Assembly (NCBI GenBank): GCA_945900755.1
Contig: CAMDKS010000001.1
Location: 127,491-191,490 of the forward strand
Reading direction: 5' to 3'
Origin: Bdellovibrio sp. ZAP7
GTDB taxonomy: Bacteria > Bdellovibrionota_B > Oligoflexia > Oligoflexales > RGVZ01
Length of the DNA: 64,000 nt
Of this stretch, positions 9,698 to 18,604 are shown piece after piece. The notes beneath the pieces are model-generated. The model was not told the DNA's origin, did not search any database, and worked only from the letters and a program-made list of their open reading frames with translations. Position numbers and translations under genes: made by a program. Each line of letters starts with the position of its first letter. The stretch's first letter is position 1.

Positions 9698-10501
9698 TTA
9701 GGCGCCTGTAGATTTATATAGTTTTGAAAAGCGGAAACGTAAGATGGCACGAAGCCATGTGAAAGGATCGAGGAAAATGCGGATTTTTTTGCCCGCCTCA
9801 AAACCCCTGGACGTATACGAGACGGCCACTTCAAGAGGGAGAGATCCCGAACGAATTAATTTGGCAACCAGTTCGAAATCAAAATCAAAGCGTTCGGCCT
9901 CAAAATGAAGCCTTTGAACACAGCTGCGTTCAAAAACTTTGAACATCGTTGTTGGATCCGTTAACCGTTGTCCGTACAACACGTTAAAAAACGTGTGAAA
10001 AAATAAACCGCCTAAATTCATAAAGGCAGCTTTCAAGGCATCATGTTCGAATTTTCTTATGCGCCAGGTACTTGCCGCAAGATGACGACTTCCTAGGACA
10101 AATCGCGTTCTCCCATCAAGTATTGGCTGGATCAGGGAGGGATAATCGTTCATGTCATACTCGAGGTCTCCATCTTGAATGAGCACAATTTCGCCAGTTG
10201 CGACCTCAAGGCCAGCTCGCACGGCATGCCCTTTCCCCTTAGCGGTCTCTTGCAATATTAGTTTTACAGTCACCGCCGATGAATCGGGATGATTGGAAAC
10301 GAACGTTTTAACGATTTCTCTTGTCCCATCGGTAGAATTACTTTCGACGATGATCATTTCTTTTGCGGGCAACGGAATTTCTTGCCCATAGACGGAGTCT
10401 AAAAGCTCAAGCACCGTCGACGCCTCATTGAATATTGGCAAAATAATGCTCAATTTGGAGGCTAATGTGGTCTTTGTTACTTTTGCCGGTACTTTCGTCA
10501 T
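9698..10501 (-). CDS. Family 2 glycosyltransferase, dolichol-phosphate-mannose-synthase-like
   Basis: A single GT2 (GT-A fold) domain of 267 residues. The N-terminus has the typical IILPIFNE motif. The metal/nucleotide motif is QDGDLEYD (around residue 113), and VLGSRH follows as in DPM1/DpgS-like enzymes that charge polyprenyl phosphate. Unlike some relatives it lacks C-terminal membrane helices, with only a short hydrophobic stretch near residue 165. A lipid-phosphate sugar made by this enzyme could feed the GT-C proteins to its left; that link is inference. It starts with ATG after a weak GGAAA. It is convergent with the metalloprotease and divergent from the heptose operon. Confidence 0.87.
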   Translation of the reverse strand: MTKVPAKVTKTTLASKLSIILPIFNEASTVLELLDSVYGQEIPLPAKEMIIVESNSTDGTREIVKTFVSNHPDSSAVTVKLILQETAKGKGHAVRAGLEVATGEIVLIQDGDLEYDMNDYPSLIQPILDGRTRFVLGSRHLAASTWRIRKFEHDALKAAFMNLGGLFFHTFFNVLYGQRLTDPTTMFKVFERSCVQRLHFEAERFDFDFELVAKLIRSGSLPLEVAVSYTSRGFEAGKKIRIFLDPFTWLRAILRFRFSKLYKSTGA

Positions 10502-10742
10502 TTTTTGGTTCGTTTCCGTGAGGGTTGTAATACAGTTTCAACTAATCGAAGACATGTAAGTATCCAGCTTTCAGCTTATGTAAAAACGAAATTACCCCTT
10601 TAGGGCCGAAAAAGCGAATGAAAACTGGAGAAGATTCGAGAAATTCAAGGCTAATTGCCCGTAGTCACATCGTTTTTCTCGTGCTATCCTGTCCAGCGAT
10701 ATCGTATTTTTAGTCCATATTTAAGGTCAAAAGGGGTCTTTG

Positions 10743-11366
10743 ATGAGTAGCTTTAGCAGTGAATTTTTGGGTGCCATTAAGCGTGTGGCGGATACGATCT
10801 CCATCGAAAAAATTGAAAAAGTAGCCCTCGGTTTGGCGAATGTTAGAGCTCAAAAAGGTCGACTGTTCTTCTTAGGAGTGGGCGGAAGTGCTGGAAATTG
10901 CGGCCACGCGGTTAACGATTTTCGAAAAATTTGTGGCATTGAATCGTATGCTCCCACAGATAACGTCTCTGAATTAACGGCGCGAACCAACGATGAAGGC
11001 TGGGAGAGCGTATTTGCTAGCTGGCTTCGCGTTTCAAATTTGAAGTCTAATGATGCCATCTTTATTTTTTCCGTTGGCGGCGGCAATGCTGAAAAGAACA
11101 TCAGCGCCAATCTAGTTCACGCCATCGATTATGCTAAGCAAGTGGGTGCTGGGATTTTTGGAGTTGTCGGAAAAGACGGAGGCTACACGGCGAAATCTTC
11201 GGAAAATGTAGTTGTCATCCCTACGGTGAACGATTCTTGGATTACACCAGTGGCTGAAGCGTACCAAGGTGTGGTTTGGCATCTTCTCGTCACGCACCCA
11301 GCCTTGAAAGCCCAAGAGACGAAATGGGAATCAACCGCAAAAGCTGACACAAAAACGAAGGCCTAA
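10743..11366 (+). CDS. gmhA: SIS-domain sugar isomerase, sedoheptulose-7-phosphate isomerase (GmhA-like)
   Basis: A 207-residue SIS-domain protein. The SIS phosphosugar motif GVGGSAGN is near residue 41, SVGGGNAEKN near residue 110, and the C-terminal helix carries the AEAYQG segment that usually holds catalytic residues. GmhA turns sedoheptulose 7-phosphate into D-glycero-D-manno-heptose 7-phosphate. ATG at 10743 has AGGGG six bases upstream; a TTG at 10740 is a poorer alternative. It opens an operon whose next gene overlaps by TAATG. A second, more canonical GmhA sits at 53907. Assignment to heptose metabolism rests on the adjacent gmhB, hddA and hddC. Confidence 0.82.
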   Translation: MSSFSSEFLGAIKRVADTISIEKIEKVALGLANVRAQKGRLFFLGVGGSAGNCGHAVNDFRKICGIESYAPTDNVSELTARTNDEGWESVFASWLRVSNLKSNDAIFIFSVGGGNAEKNISANLVHAIDYAKQVGAGIFGVVGKDGGYTAKSSENVVVIPTVNDSWITPVAEAYQGVVWHLLVTHPALKAQETKWESTAKADTKTKA

Positions 11367-11914
11367 TGAATTCTGGGACCACTGAGCGCAAGTTGTCGCA
11401 AAAGGCGATTTTTCTGGACCGCGATGGGATTATTAATCAATCCCTGGTGCGCAATGGGAAGCCTTATCCTCCAAGTGAGATGTCGGAATTTCAGTTGGTC
11501 CCTGGCATTCAAGAGGCACTTAAAGGGCTCAAAGCTAGGGGATATTTGTTGTTGGTGGTCACGAATCAACCAGATGTGGCCCGTGGCACCGCTAATTTAG
11601 CGACGATCGAGGCCTTTCATGAAAGAATTCTGAGTGACTTACCAATTCAGAAAATTTATGTTTGTGCCCATGATGATAAAGACGGTTGTCCATGCCGTAA
11701 ACCAAGGCCAGGACTATTGTTGAAGGGGGCCGAAGAATTTGGAATCGACCTCACGCAAAGTTACATGGTGGGAGATCGGTGGCGAGATGTGGATGCAGGA
11801 AATGCGGCAGGCTGTACCACAGTGTTTGTGAATTACGACTACGAAGAGAGTCTGAAGACAATGCCTACGCATACCGTGCAAAATGTTCGAGAGTTACTTA
11901 GCGTGATTAAATAG
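11366..11914 (+). CDS. gmhB: HAD phosphatase, D,D-heptose 1,7-bisphosphate phosphatase (GmhB-like)
   Basis: A 182-residue HAD-superfamily protein of normal GmhB length. Motif I is FLDRDGIIN (the two Asp are nucleophile and acid/base), motif II is VVTNQPDVARG, and motif IV is MVGDRWRDVDAG. Between them CAHDDKDGCPCRKP is the histidine/cysteine zinc loop typical of GmhB. It removes the C7 phosphate after kinase action, leaving heptose 1-phosphate. ATG overlaps the gmhA stop (TAATG), so translation is probably coupled. Which anomer it prefers cannot be told from sequence alone, but the partnership with hddA/hddC points to the alpha (GDP-heptose) branch. Confidence 0.9.
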   Translation: MNSGTTERKLSQKAIFLDRDGIINQSLVRNGKPYPPSEMSEFQLVPGIQEALKGLKARGYLLLVVTNQPDVARGTANLATIEAFHERILSDLPIQKIYVCAHDDKDGCPCRKPRPGLLLKGAEEFGIDLTQSYMVGDRWRDVDAGNAAGCTTVFVNYDYEESLKTMPTHTVQNVRELLSVIK

Positions 11915-11960
11915 TGTCTGACAGAAGTTGTTTGCAAACCATTTTGAGAGGAACACCCAG

Positions 11961-12677
11961 ATGAAAAAAGTTAGTGAATTAAAAATTGCGATTTATGCTG
12001 ACGGTGCAGACAAAGGCGCCATGCTCGATATGTACAAAAATCCATGGGTCAAAGGTTTCACCACCAACCCAACACTGATGGCAAAATCAGGCATCACCGA
12101 CTACGAGGCTTTTGCTCGTGATATGGTTAAAGCCATTCCTGATCGTCCAATTTCGTTTGAAGTTTTTTCCGATGATTTCGCTGAAATGGAAGCGCAGGCA
12201 CTTAAAATTAATTCCTGGGGAAAAAACGTAAACGTAAAAATACCAATAACCAATACGAAGAAACAATATTCTTACGAGTTGATCGAGTCTTTGGCAAATA
12301 AGGGCGTGAAAATTAACGTCACTGCGTTGTTTACCCTTGAGCAAGTCCGCTTGTCGGCTCTTGCACTAAAAAATTCTCCATGGAGCATTATTTCAGTATT
12401 TTCCGGGCGTATCGCAGACACCGGCCGTGATCCAGTGCCCATGATGGCGGACGCTGTAAAGTTGATCGGCAATGCGCCGAACATTAATCTTCTTTGGGCA
12501 AGTCCACGTGAATTGCTAAATATTTTCCAAGCTGACGAAATTGGCGTCAAAATTATTACGGTCACCAACGATGTCATCAAAAAACTTGAGCTCGTAGGCA
12601 AAGACATGGACGAGTATTCCCTAGAAACCGTCAAAATGTTCTACAACGACGCCAAGAAAGCAGGATTTAGTATTTAA
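11961..12677 (+). CDS. Transaldolase-family protein (small transaldolase / F6P-aldolase type)
   Basis: A 238-residue TIM-barrel aldolase. The start ATG at 11961 has GAGAGGA about 8 bases upstream; 11928 is an upstream alternative without such a site. Family motifs include FTTNPTLMAKSG near residue 30, and VNVKIPIT near residue 84, whose Lys is the expected Schiff-base residue. ALFTLEQ and SVFSGRIAD(T)GRD follow. Transaldolases can make sedoheptulose 7-phosphate, the substrate of GmhA two genes upstream, so a dedicated precursor-supply role is a reasonable inference. Its stop overlaps the next ATG. Confidence 0.85.
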   Translation: MKKVSELKIAIYADGADKGAMLDMYKNPWVKGFTTNPTLMAKSGITDYEAFARDMVKAIPDRPISFEVFSDDFAEMEAQALKINSWGKNVNVKIPITNTKKQYSYELIESLANKGVKINVTALFTLEQVRLSALALKNSPWSIISVFSGRIADTGRDPVPMMADAVKLIGNAPNINLLWASPRELLNIFQADEIGVKIITVTNDVIKKLELVGKDMDEYSLETVKMFYNDAKKAGFSI

Positions 12678-13657
12678 TGAAAGCTTTTGTAACCGGCGGT
12701 GCCGGATTTATCGGTAGTAATTTAGTGGACCGACTTTTGTCTCGTGGTCACGATGTGGTTGTTTACGACAATCTTTCGACGGGGCATTTGTCGTTTCTTG
12801 ATGGCGCGTCCAAAAATCCAAAATTTCGGTTCATTAAGGGTGATATTTTGGATCAAGGCATCTTAACTGAGGCGATGGCTGGCCGTGATTTTGTATTTCA
12901 CCTTGCGGCGAATGCAGACGTACGTTTCGGGCTAGATCAGCCGAGGCGAGATCTGGAACAAAACACGATTGCGACGTCAAATGTTTTGGAAGCCATGAGA
13001 GCGAACAAAGTGATGCAGATCGCCTTCTCGTCGACAGGGTCGATTTACGGTGAAGCTCAAGTTATTCCAACTCCAGAAAACGCACCACTACCGATTCAAA
13101 CGTCTCTTTACGGCGCTTCGAAAATGGCCTGTGAAGGTCTTATTTCCGCGTATTGTGAAGGCTACGGAATGCGGGGATATATTTTTCGATTCGTATCAAT
13201 ACTTGGTGAGCGGTACACCCACGGCCATGTTTTCGATTTCGCTCAACGCCTATCTGTGGAGCCGACAAAGCTGCATATTTTAGGCAATGGCCGTCAGAAA
13301 AAATCTTATCTTTACATCCAAGACTGTTTAGACGCGATTGAGTGCGCCCTTGAAAATGGTAAGGATAAAGTAAATTTATTTAACCTTGGCACAGAAGAGT
13401 ACTGTGAGACCAACGACTCAGCTGGCTGGATCTGTGAAGAGCTAAAAGTGACGCCGGAGCGTACGTATGCCGGCGGAGAACGGGGATGGGTGGGAGATAA
13501 TCCTTTCATTTTTCTCGACGTTAAAAAAATTCGCGCACTCGGCTGGAAACCAAAATTAACGATTAAAGATGCCGTCGTGGCGACGGTGCGGTATTTGACT
13601 GCAAATCCAGATATTTTGAATCCAAAGACTGCTGATAAGGGAAAAGGGAAAGCATGA
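12677..13657 (+). CDS. NAD(P)-dependent sugar epimerase/dehydratase (extended SDR)
   Basis: A 326-residue extended short-chain dehydrogenase. The nucleotide motif [10 protein letters not shown] is at the very N-terminus, the acidic DNLSTG segment follows beta-2, and the active site has FSSTGSIYG and YGASK (Tyr and Lys of YxxxK). The overall pattern is closest to UDP-glucose 4-epimerase/dTDP-glucose dehydratase-type enzymes. ATG overlaps the transaldolase stop, and its own last codons overlap the next ATG (ATGA). In a GDP-heptose operon it may modify the nucleotide heptose at C3-C6, but the exact reaction cannot be read from the sequence. Confidence 0.87.
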   Translation: MKAFVTGGAGFIGSNLVDRLLSRGHDVVVYDNLSTGHLSFLDGASKNPKFRFIKGDILDQGILTEAMAGRDFVFHLAANADVRFGLDQPRRDLEQNTIATSNVLEAMRANKVMQIAFSSTGSIYGEAQVIPTPENAPLPIQTSLYGASKMACEGLISAYCEGYGMRGYIFRFVSILGERYTHGHVFDFAQRLSVEPTKLHILGNGRQKKSYLYIQDCLDAIECALENGKDKVNLFNLGTEEYCETNDSAGWICEELKVTPERTYAGGERGWVGDNPFIFLDVKKIRALGWKPKLTIKDAVVATVRYLTANPDILNPKTADKGKGKA

Positions 13658-14955
13658 ACATCACAGTAGTGGGACTTTGGCATTTGGGAAGTGTTACGGC
13701 TGCTTGCTTGGCGTCAGCTGGGCATAAAGTTATCGGCATCGATTCAGACGAAAACGTGCTCGCGGGATTAAAAGACGGAAAAGCCCCACTTTTTGAGCCA
13801 GGTTTGGATGACCTCATTAAAAAAATGCTAACCAGCGGCCAACTAACGTTTACCGCAGACCGTGTGGCGGCCTTGAAAGATGCAGATATTCTTTGGGTCA
13901 CCATCGATACGCCTGTGGATGAAAACGATATTGCTGACACTGAGTTTGTGGTGCGTGAAATCGAGAGCTGCTTTAAATTTCTGCCGGACCGTGCGGTGAT
14001 TGCCATTTCTTCGCAATTGCCTGTGGGGTCTACGGCTGCTGTGCGTAAACTGTTACATAAACAACTTCCTAAAAGCCCTATTGAGTTTGCGTATGTTCCA
14101 GAAAACCTACGGCTTGGCAAAGCCATCGATTGCTTTATGAAGCCTGACCGTTATGTTGTGGGTACGTCTTCTGAGGCCGCCGATAAAAAGCTTCGTGCAG
14201 CCCTTGCTCCAATCACTGACCGCGTAGAGTCGATGCGCATCGAGTCTGCTGAGATGACAAAACACGCGATCAACGCGTTTTTGGCGACTTCTGTCGTGTT
14301 TGCTAACGAGCTTGCGACAATCTGTGAGCAAGTTAATGCCGACGCAAAAGAAGTCGAGCGTGGGCTTAAAACAGAAATGCGAATTGGACCGTTAAGTTAT
14401 TTATCGCCAGGCTCCGCGTTTGCGGGTGGGACGTTAGCCAGAGATTGCAGATTTCTGGAGCAACGAGGACGAGAACACGGCAAAGCTTTGCCGCTGATTA
14501 GTTCGGTATTGAAAAGTAATGAGGTCCACAAGCGTTGGCCAGAAGAAAAATTGACAGAGATTTTGGGTTCGCTCAAAGGCCGCAGAGTTGCAGTCTTGGG
14601 GTTAACCTACAAGGCGCAAACGAGCACTCTGAGGCGGTCTGCTGCAGTAGAAACCTGCCAGGCTTTGCACAGTGCCGGAGCTCACGTCCAAGCGTTTGAT
14701 CCAGGGGTAAAAGAATTGCCAGAAGAACTTTCTTTTATCACGTTGGCTAAAGATATTGATTCGGCGCTCCGTGGTGCCGACGTGCTTTTAGTTCAAACTC
14801 AGTGGCCTGAATTTCGTCAAGTGACGTTAGACAGTGCAACAAGTTTGCTAAAAGATCCTGTGATCGTAGACCCAAATGGTTTTTTAGCGGCGACTTTCCA
14901 AGGCCAATCAAAGGCTCGTTATTATGTCATAGGTAGGAGTGCGGCCCATGCTTAA
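13654..14955 (+). CDS. UDP-glucose/GDP-mannose dehydrogenase-family protein lacking the catalytic cysteine
   Basis: A 433-residue member of the nucleotide-sugar 6-dehydrogenase family. Order: N-terminal Rossmann domain with GLWHLGSVTAA (residues 7-17), central dimer domain, and C-terminal UDP-binding domain with VLGLTYK. In true dehydrogenases a GFGGSCFPKD motif supplies the catalytic Cys. Here the aligned stretch is AFAGGTLARD, and residue 260 is Thr (codon ACG at 14431-14433). A Cys occurs five residues later (RDC) but is out of register. The protein therefore probably cannot carry out the usual two-step oxidation through a thiohemiacetal. It may oxidise once, epimerise or have another activity. 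ATGA overlap with the upstream gene. Confidence 0.85.
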   Translation: MNITVVGLWHLGSVTAACLASAGHKVIGIDSDENVLAGLKDGKAPLFEPGLDDLIKKMLTSGQLTFTADRVAALKDADILWVTIDTPVDENDIADTEFVVREIESCFKFLPDRAVIAISSQLPVGSTAAVRKLLHKQLPKSPIEFAYVPENLRLGKAIDCFMKPDRYVVGTSSEAADKKLRAALAPITDRVESMRIESAEMTKHAINAFLATSVVFANELATICEQVNADAKEVERGLKTEMRIGPLSYLSPGSAFAGGTLARDCRFLEQRGREHGKALPLISSVLKSNEVHKRWPEEKLTEILGSLKGRRVAVLGLTYKAQTSTLRRSAAVETCQALHSAGAHVQAFDPGVKELPEELSFITLAKDIDSALRGADVLLVQTQWPEFRQVTLDSATSLLKDPVIVDPNGFLAATFQGQSKARYYVIGRSAAHA

Positions 14956-15811
14956 GGGAAGGTCAGCCATTATTACCGGTGCCAATCAAGGTCTCGGCAA
15001 AGAGATTGCCCGTGCGTTTGCGGCTGCGGGTGCAGCAGTGGCGTTGGTGGCCCGTGACCGAAAACTTCTTGATCTTGCGTCCCAAGAACTTACTGCTGAG
15101 GGTCCTGGTCGAAGAATTCTCACGTTTGCAGCCGACGTTACCGACGAAAAAGTCATGAAAGAAGTGATCGGCAGTACGATCAAAGAGTTCGGCAAACTAG
15201 ATATTTTGGTGAATAATGCTGGTGTTTATGGCCCGAAAGGCCCGCTTGAGGAGATTGACCTCGCGGAGTGGCGCAAGGCTCTGGATATCAACGTTATGGG
15301 GACCTTAATTCCGACTCGTCTTGTTTTGGCGCACTTTAAGGCCAATAAATATGGAAAAATTATTAATCTTTCTGGTGGCGGCGCGACTAATCCAATGCCG
15401 CTCATCACCGCTTATGCGTCGTCAAAAGCCGCAGTCGTACGTTTTTCAGAGTCTATGGCCCTTGAATTAAAAGATTTTGGTATCGACGTTAATGCGGTGG
15501 CACCTGGGGCACTCAACACAAGACTACTAGACGAAGTGTTAGCGGCAGGCCCTGAAAAAGTTGGCGCTGCATTTTATAAGAGATCTCTCGAGCAGCAAAA
15601 GTCGGGCGGAGCCTCCATGGTCACGGCATCCAATTTGTGCGTATACCTTGCCTCGAAAACTAGTGACGGCGTGACAGGTCGGCTGATTAGTGCAATTTGG
15701 GACGAGTGGTCCACTCTCGCCGAACGTTTGCCGCAGTACAAAGATACAGATGTTTATGCTTTAAGACGAATCACCGCAAAAGACCGCGGTTTTGACTGGG
15801 ACGTGAAATAA
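14948..15811 (+). CDS. Classical short-chain dehydrogenase/reductase
   Basis: A 287-residue classical SDR. Cofactor motif GANQGLGKEI near residue 12, NNAG near residue 89, catalytic Ser in LSGGGA, and YASSK (Tyr/Lys). It ends with an unusual ~40-residue tail containing DEWSTLAERLP. The ATG at 14948 has AGGAG eight bases upstream; GTG at 14939 lies over that site and is rejected. The first codons overlap the previous gene's 3' end. It probably reduces or oxidises a sugar intermediate in the same pathway as the neighbouring oxidoreductases. Confidence 0.87.
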   Translation: MLKGRSAIITGANQGLGKEIARAFAAAGAAVALVARDRKLLDLASQELTAEGPGRRILTFAADVTDEKVMKEVIGSTIKEFGKLDILVNNAGVYGPKGPLEEIDLAEWRKALDINVMGTLIPTRLVLAHFKANKYGKIINLSGGGATNPMPLITAYASSKAAVVRFSESMALELKDFGIDVNAVAPGALNTRLLDEVLAAGPEKVGAAFYKRSLEQQKSGGASMVTASNLCVYLASKTSDGVTGRLISAIWDEWSTLAERLPQYKDTDVYALRRITAKDRGFDWDVK

Positions 15812-16824
15812 TGAATGTAGCAATTGTTGGATGTGGACTAATTGGGGATAAGCGTGCGACGACTTTAGCGAAGGTTGCAGCTAGTGGTGCAGGCAAAGAT
15901 AAGTTAGTGGCCGTCTGCGATATCGACATGGGCCGAGCCAGCAAATTGGCTGAAAAACATAAATGTGATGCGGTCGAAAGCTGGCAAGACATTATTGCTC
16001 GCAAAGACGTTGATATTGTCGTGATTGCCGTTATTCACGGGGAACTTGCGAAGATTGCCGATGCGGCCTTGGCCGCAGGAAAGCATGTGCTCGTTGAGAA
16101 GCCGGCAGCACGCTGGGCCTCAGAGCTAGAGACTCTCGTCGGGAGATACCCAGACTACCGCAAAAAGGGTCTTGTGGCTAAAGTTGGGTTTAACCACAGG
16201 TTTCACCCAGCCTTGACCAAAGCTCGGGAAATATTTGATTCCGGAAAAATTGGCGAGTTGATGTTTATCCGCGGCCGTTACGGTCACGGTGGACGAGTCG
16301 GCTACGAAAAAGAGTGGAGGGCCGATCCAGAGTTGTCTGGAGGTGGTGAACTTCTTGATCAAGGCATGCACTTGATTGATCTTTCCCGCTGGTTTTTGGG
16401 CGATTTTCCAGCGGAAAACGTGTGGGGAAGAGCCAAAACATATTTTTGGGACATGAAAGTTGACGATAATGCGTTCTTAACCTTGGAAACCAAAAAAGGT
16501 CAGATTGCACAATTACAAGTGACTTGGACTGAGTGGAAAAACCTTTTCTCGTTTGAGATTTATGGGCAACACGGCAAGCTTCATATCGAGGGCTTAGGTG
16601 GCAGTTACGGCATTGAAAAATTGTCGTACTACCAAATGTTGCCGGCGATGGGTCCTCCGGAAACGATTATTTATGAGTATCCAGGGGCCGATTTATCGTG
16701 GGATGAGGAATGGAAGGAATTTAGGTCTGCAATCGACCAAAATCGTGCTCCGCTAGGAGATTTAATGGACGCCTATGCCGCACATTTGATTATCGCAAAA
16801 ATATATAAAGGAAACGAAAAATGA
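15811..16824 (+). CDS. Gfo/Idh/MocA-family sugar oxidoreductase
   Basis: A 337-residue protein with an N-terminal Rossmann fold (VGCGLIGDKRA) and the family's LVEKPAA motif near residue 95, where Lys of the EKP element is catalytic. A GFNHRFHP segment follows, then a C-terminal alpha/beta domain. These enzymes oxidise or reduce sugars, often as 3-keto intermediates, using NAD(P). The start ATG overlaps the previous stop (TAATG) and its end overlaps hddA (ATGA). Along with two SDRs and the Cys-less dehydrogenase it makes a four-enzyme redox block inside the heptose operon. The substrate is unknown. Confidence 0.88.
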   Translation: MNVAIVGCGLIGDKRATTLAKVAASGAGKDKLVAVCDIDMGRASKLAEKHKCDAVESWQDIIARKDVDIVVIAVIHGELAKIADAALAAGKHVLVEKPAARWASELETLVGRYPDYRKKGLVAKVGFNHRFHPALTKAREIFDSGKIGELMFIRGRYGHGGRVGYEKEWRADPELSGGGELLDQGMHLIDLSRWFLGDFPAENVWGRAKTYFWDMKVDDNAFLTLETKKGQIAQLQVTWTEWKNLFSFEIYGQHGKLHIEGLGGSYGIEKLSYYQMLPAMGPPETIIYEYPGADLSWDEEWKEFRSAIDQNRAPLGDLMDAYAAHLIIAKIYKGNEK

Positions 16825-17801
16825 TTATCGTCAGAAGCCCAATGCGAATTTCTCTTGGCGGCGGCGGCACAGATTTGGCGTCTTACTACGAAAATCACGC
16901 AGGATTTTTGATGGCAGGAGCCATCGACAAATATATTTACATCACCATTCACGAAACGTTTGTCGAAGATTTGATTGTTAAATATTCGGAAATGGAGCGA
17001 GTTCCATCATTAGAACAGCTTCGTCATCCGATTATTCGCGAATCACTGCGGATGCTGGACGTCACGCAATCAAACCTAGAGATCACCAGTATGGCTGATA
17101 TTCCCGCCGGTACAGGGCTAGGGTCCTCAGGAAGTTTTACCACCGCATTGCTCAGAGCACTGCATGTGCATAAGCGTGGAATTATATCGCCTCGGGCATT
17201 GGCGGAAGAGGCGTGCAAAATTGAAATCGATATTTTAAAAGAGCCTATCGGTAAACAAGATCAGTATATCGCAGCGATTGGCGGCATCACGTGTTTTGAT
17301 TTTGCGAAGGACGGAAAAGTTACGGCCACTCCTCTAAAACTAGAAGATGAAATTCGTTACTCACTTGAAGACAATCTATTACTGTTTTTTACTGGATATT
17401 CCCGCTCAGCCTCTTCGATTTTGAAAGAGCAAAATGACAAAAGCAAAACCAATAACGACGACATGATTAATAACCTCCACTTTGTCAAAGAGCTTGGCTA
17501 CCAGTCTAAAGGCGCTTTGGAGGCGGGAGACCTGCCTGAGTTTGCGCGGTTGATGGATGTTCATTGGCAACATAAAAAGAAGCGCTCAGGTAACATGTCA
17601 AACGGAAAAATTAATGAGTGGTACGACGTAGCCATGGCGAACGGTGCACTGGGTGGAAAATTAATTGGTGCCGGTGGCGGCGGATTTCTACTGTTTTACA
17701 GTGAAAATAAAGTACCGCTTAGACGGGCTATGCACGCCGCGGGCCTGAAAGAAGTCAGGTTCAAATTCGACTTTGAAGGCACCAAGGTATTGGTGTCCTA
17801 A
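16821..17801 (+). CDS. hddA: GHMP kinase, D-glycero-alpha-D-manno-heptose 7-phosphate kinase (HddA-like)
   Basis: A 326-residue GHMP-family sugar kinase. The opening MIIVRSPMRISLGGGGTDL matches HddA and fucokinase-like kinases. The phosphate-binding motif PAGTGLGSSGSF is near residue 94, and the C-terminal GKLIGAGGGGFLL closes the fold. HddA phosphorylates heptose 7-phosphate at C1 (alpha anomer). ATG overlaps the upstream stop (ATGA), with AGGAAA as ribosome site. hddC starts directly after its stop. This kinase, not an HldE-type one, decides the GDP-heptose reading of this operon. Confidence 0.9.
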   Translation: MIIVRSPMRISLGGGGTDLASYYENHAGFLMAGAIDKYIYITIHETFVEDLIVKYSEMERVPSLEQLRHPIIRESLRMLDVTQSNLEITSMADIPAGTGLGSSGSFTTALLRALHVHKRGIISPRALAEEACKIEIDILKEPIGKQDQYIAAIGGITCFDFAKDGKVTATPLKLEDEIRYSLEDNLLLFFTGYSRSASSILKEQNDKSKTNNDDMINNLHFVKELGYQSKGALEAGDLPEFARLMDVHWQHKKKRSGNMSNGKINEWYDVAMANGALGGKLIGAGGGGFLLFYSENKVPLRRAMHAAGLKEVRFKFDFEGTKVLVS

Positions 17802-18518
17802 ATGACGACTGTAGTTATTTTAGCTGGCGGCCTCGCAACCAGACTTCGTCCACTCACCGAAAAATTTCCGAAGGCTTTGATCGAAATTAACGGGCGGCCG
17901 TTTATCGACTATCAACTCTATTTGCTCAAAACCCAAGGGTTGACCGATATCATTATGTGCCTTGGCCACGAAGGCAAGCAGGTCGAAGACCACCTTGGGG
18001 ACGGCCACAAAATTGGCATGAATATTCGGTATAGCTATGACGGTCCCACGCTTCTCGGGACTGGTGGTGCCGTGCGAAAAACGTTAGACATGGTGAGCGA
18101 TCCATTTTTTGTAACCTATGGAGATGCATACCTTCGTGATGATTATCCAAAAATATTGCGGCACTTCCACAGTCTAAACGAGAGCCGACGGACCAAAGCT
18201 ATCGCACTTATGACCGTTTACCGAAATGAAAATCAGCACGACCGCAGCAACGTGGTGTTCGCAGACGGTGTGCTTAAGGTCTACGATAAACGGGCCCAAA
18301 CCCCAGACATGCGCTATATTGATTGGGGACTTGGGCTTTTAGGGAAATCGGCCTTTGAAGGTACGACCCCAAACAGTGTTTTTGATTTGGCTGATATTTA
18401 CACAAAACTCGTATCTGAGGGACTCATGGTCGGATATGAGGTTTTGGAGCGATTTCACGAGGTGGGTTCATTTTCTGGAATTGAGGAATTTAAGGGGTCT
18501 GCACCTGTAATTCCTTAA
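17802..18518 (+). CDS. hddC: Sugar-1-phosphate nucleotidyltransferase, heptose type (HddC-like)
   Basis: A 238-residue nucleotidyltransferase. The N-terminal signature is LAGGLATRLRPLTEKFPKAL (Arg and Lys contact the nucleotide). DAYL near residue 107 is the metal-binding Asp region and GTGGAVRK the sugar-binding part. HddC makes GDP-D-glycero-alpha-D-manno-heptose. It begins immediately after the hddA stop (TAA then ATG, no gap) and is the last tightly packed gene; the next start is 86 bp away. GTP specificity is taken from the hddA partnership and could not be proven from sequence. Confidence 0.85.
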   Translation: MTTVVILAGGLATRLRPLTEKFPKALIEINGRPFIDYQLYLLKTQGLTDIIMCLGHEGKQVEDHLGDGHKIGMNIRYSYDGPTLLGTGGAVRKTLDMVSDPFFVTYGDAYLRDDYPKILRHFHSLNESRRTKAIALMTVYRNENQHDRSNVVFADGVLKVYDKRAQTPDMRYIDWGLGLLGKSAFEGTTPNSVFDLADIYTKLVSEGLMVGYEVLERFHEVGSFSGIEEFKGSAPVIP

Positions 18519-18604
18519 TAATCCACTGAAAACAGGTGTATCGGGAGCCTTCTGAAGAGTGTATAACTCCCATACATCATTTGCTTTGGAGACCTATTAA
18601 ACTT

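Noticed and set aside
12677-13657. Candidate rmlD among the SDR genes
   Set aside because: All SDRs in the window have epimerase/dehydratase-like N-termini and none shows the RmlD pattern.
13563-14126. Long antisense frame of 187 codons
   Set aside because: Lies entirely opposite two strongly supported genes; coding signal is a shadow of the GC-rich third positions.
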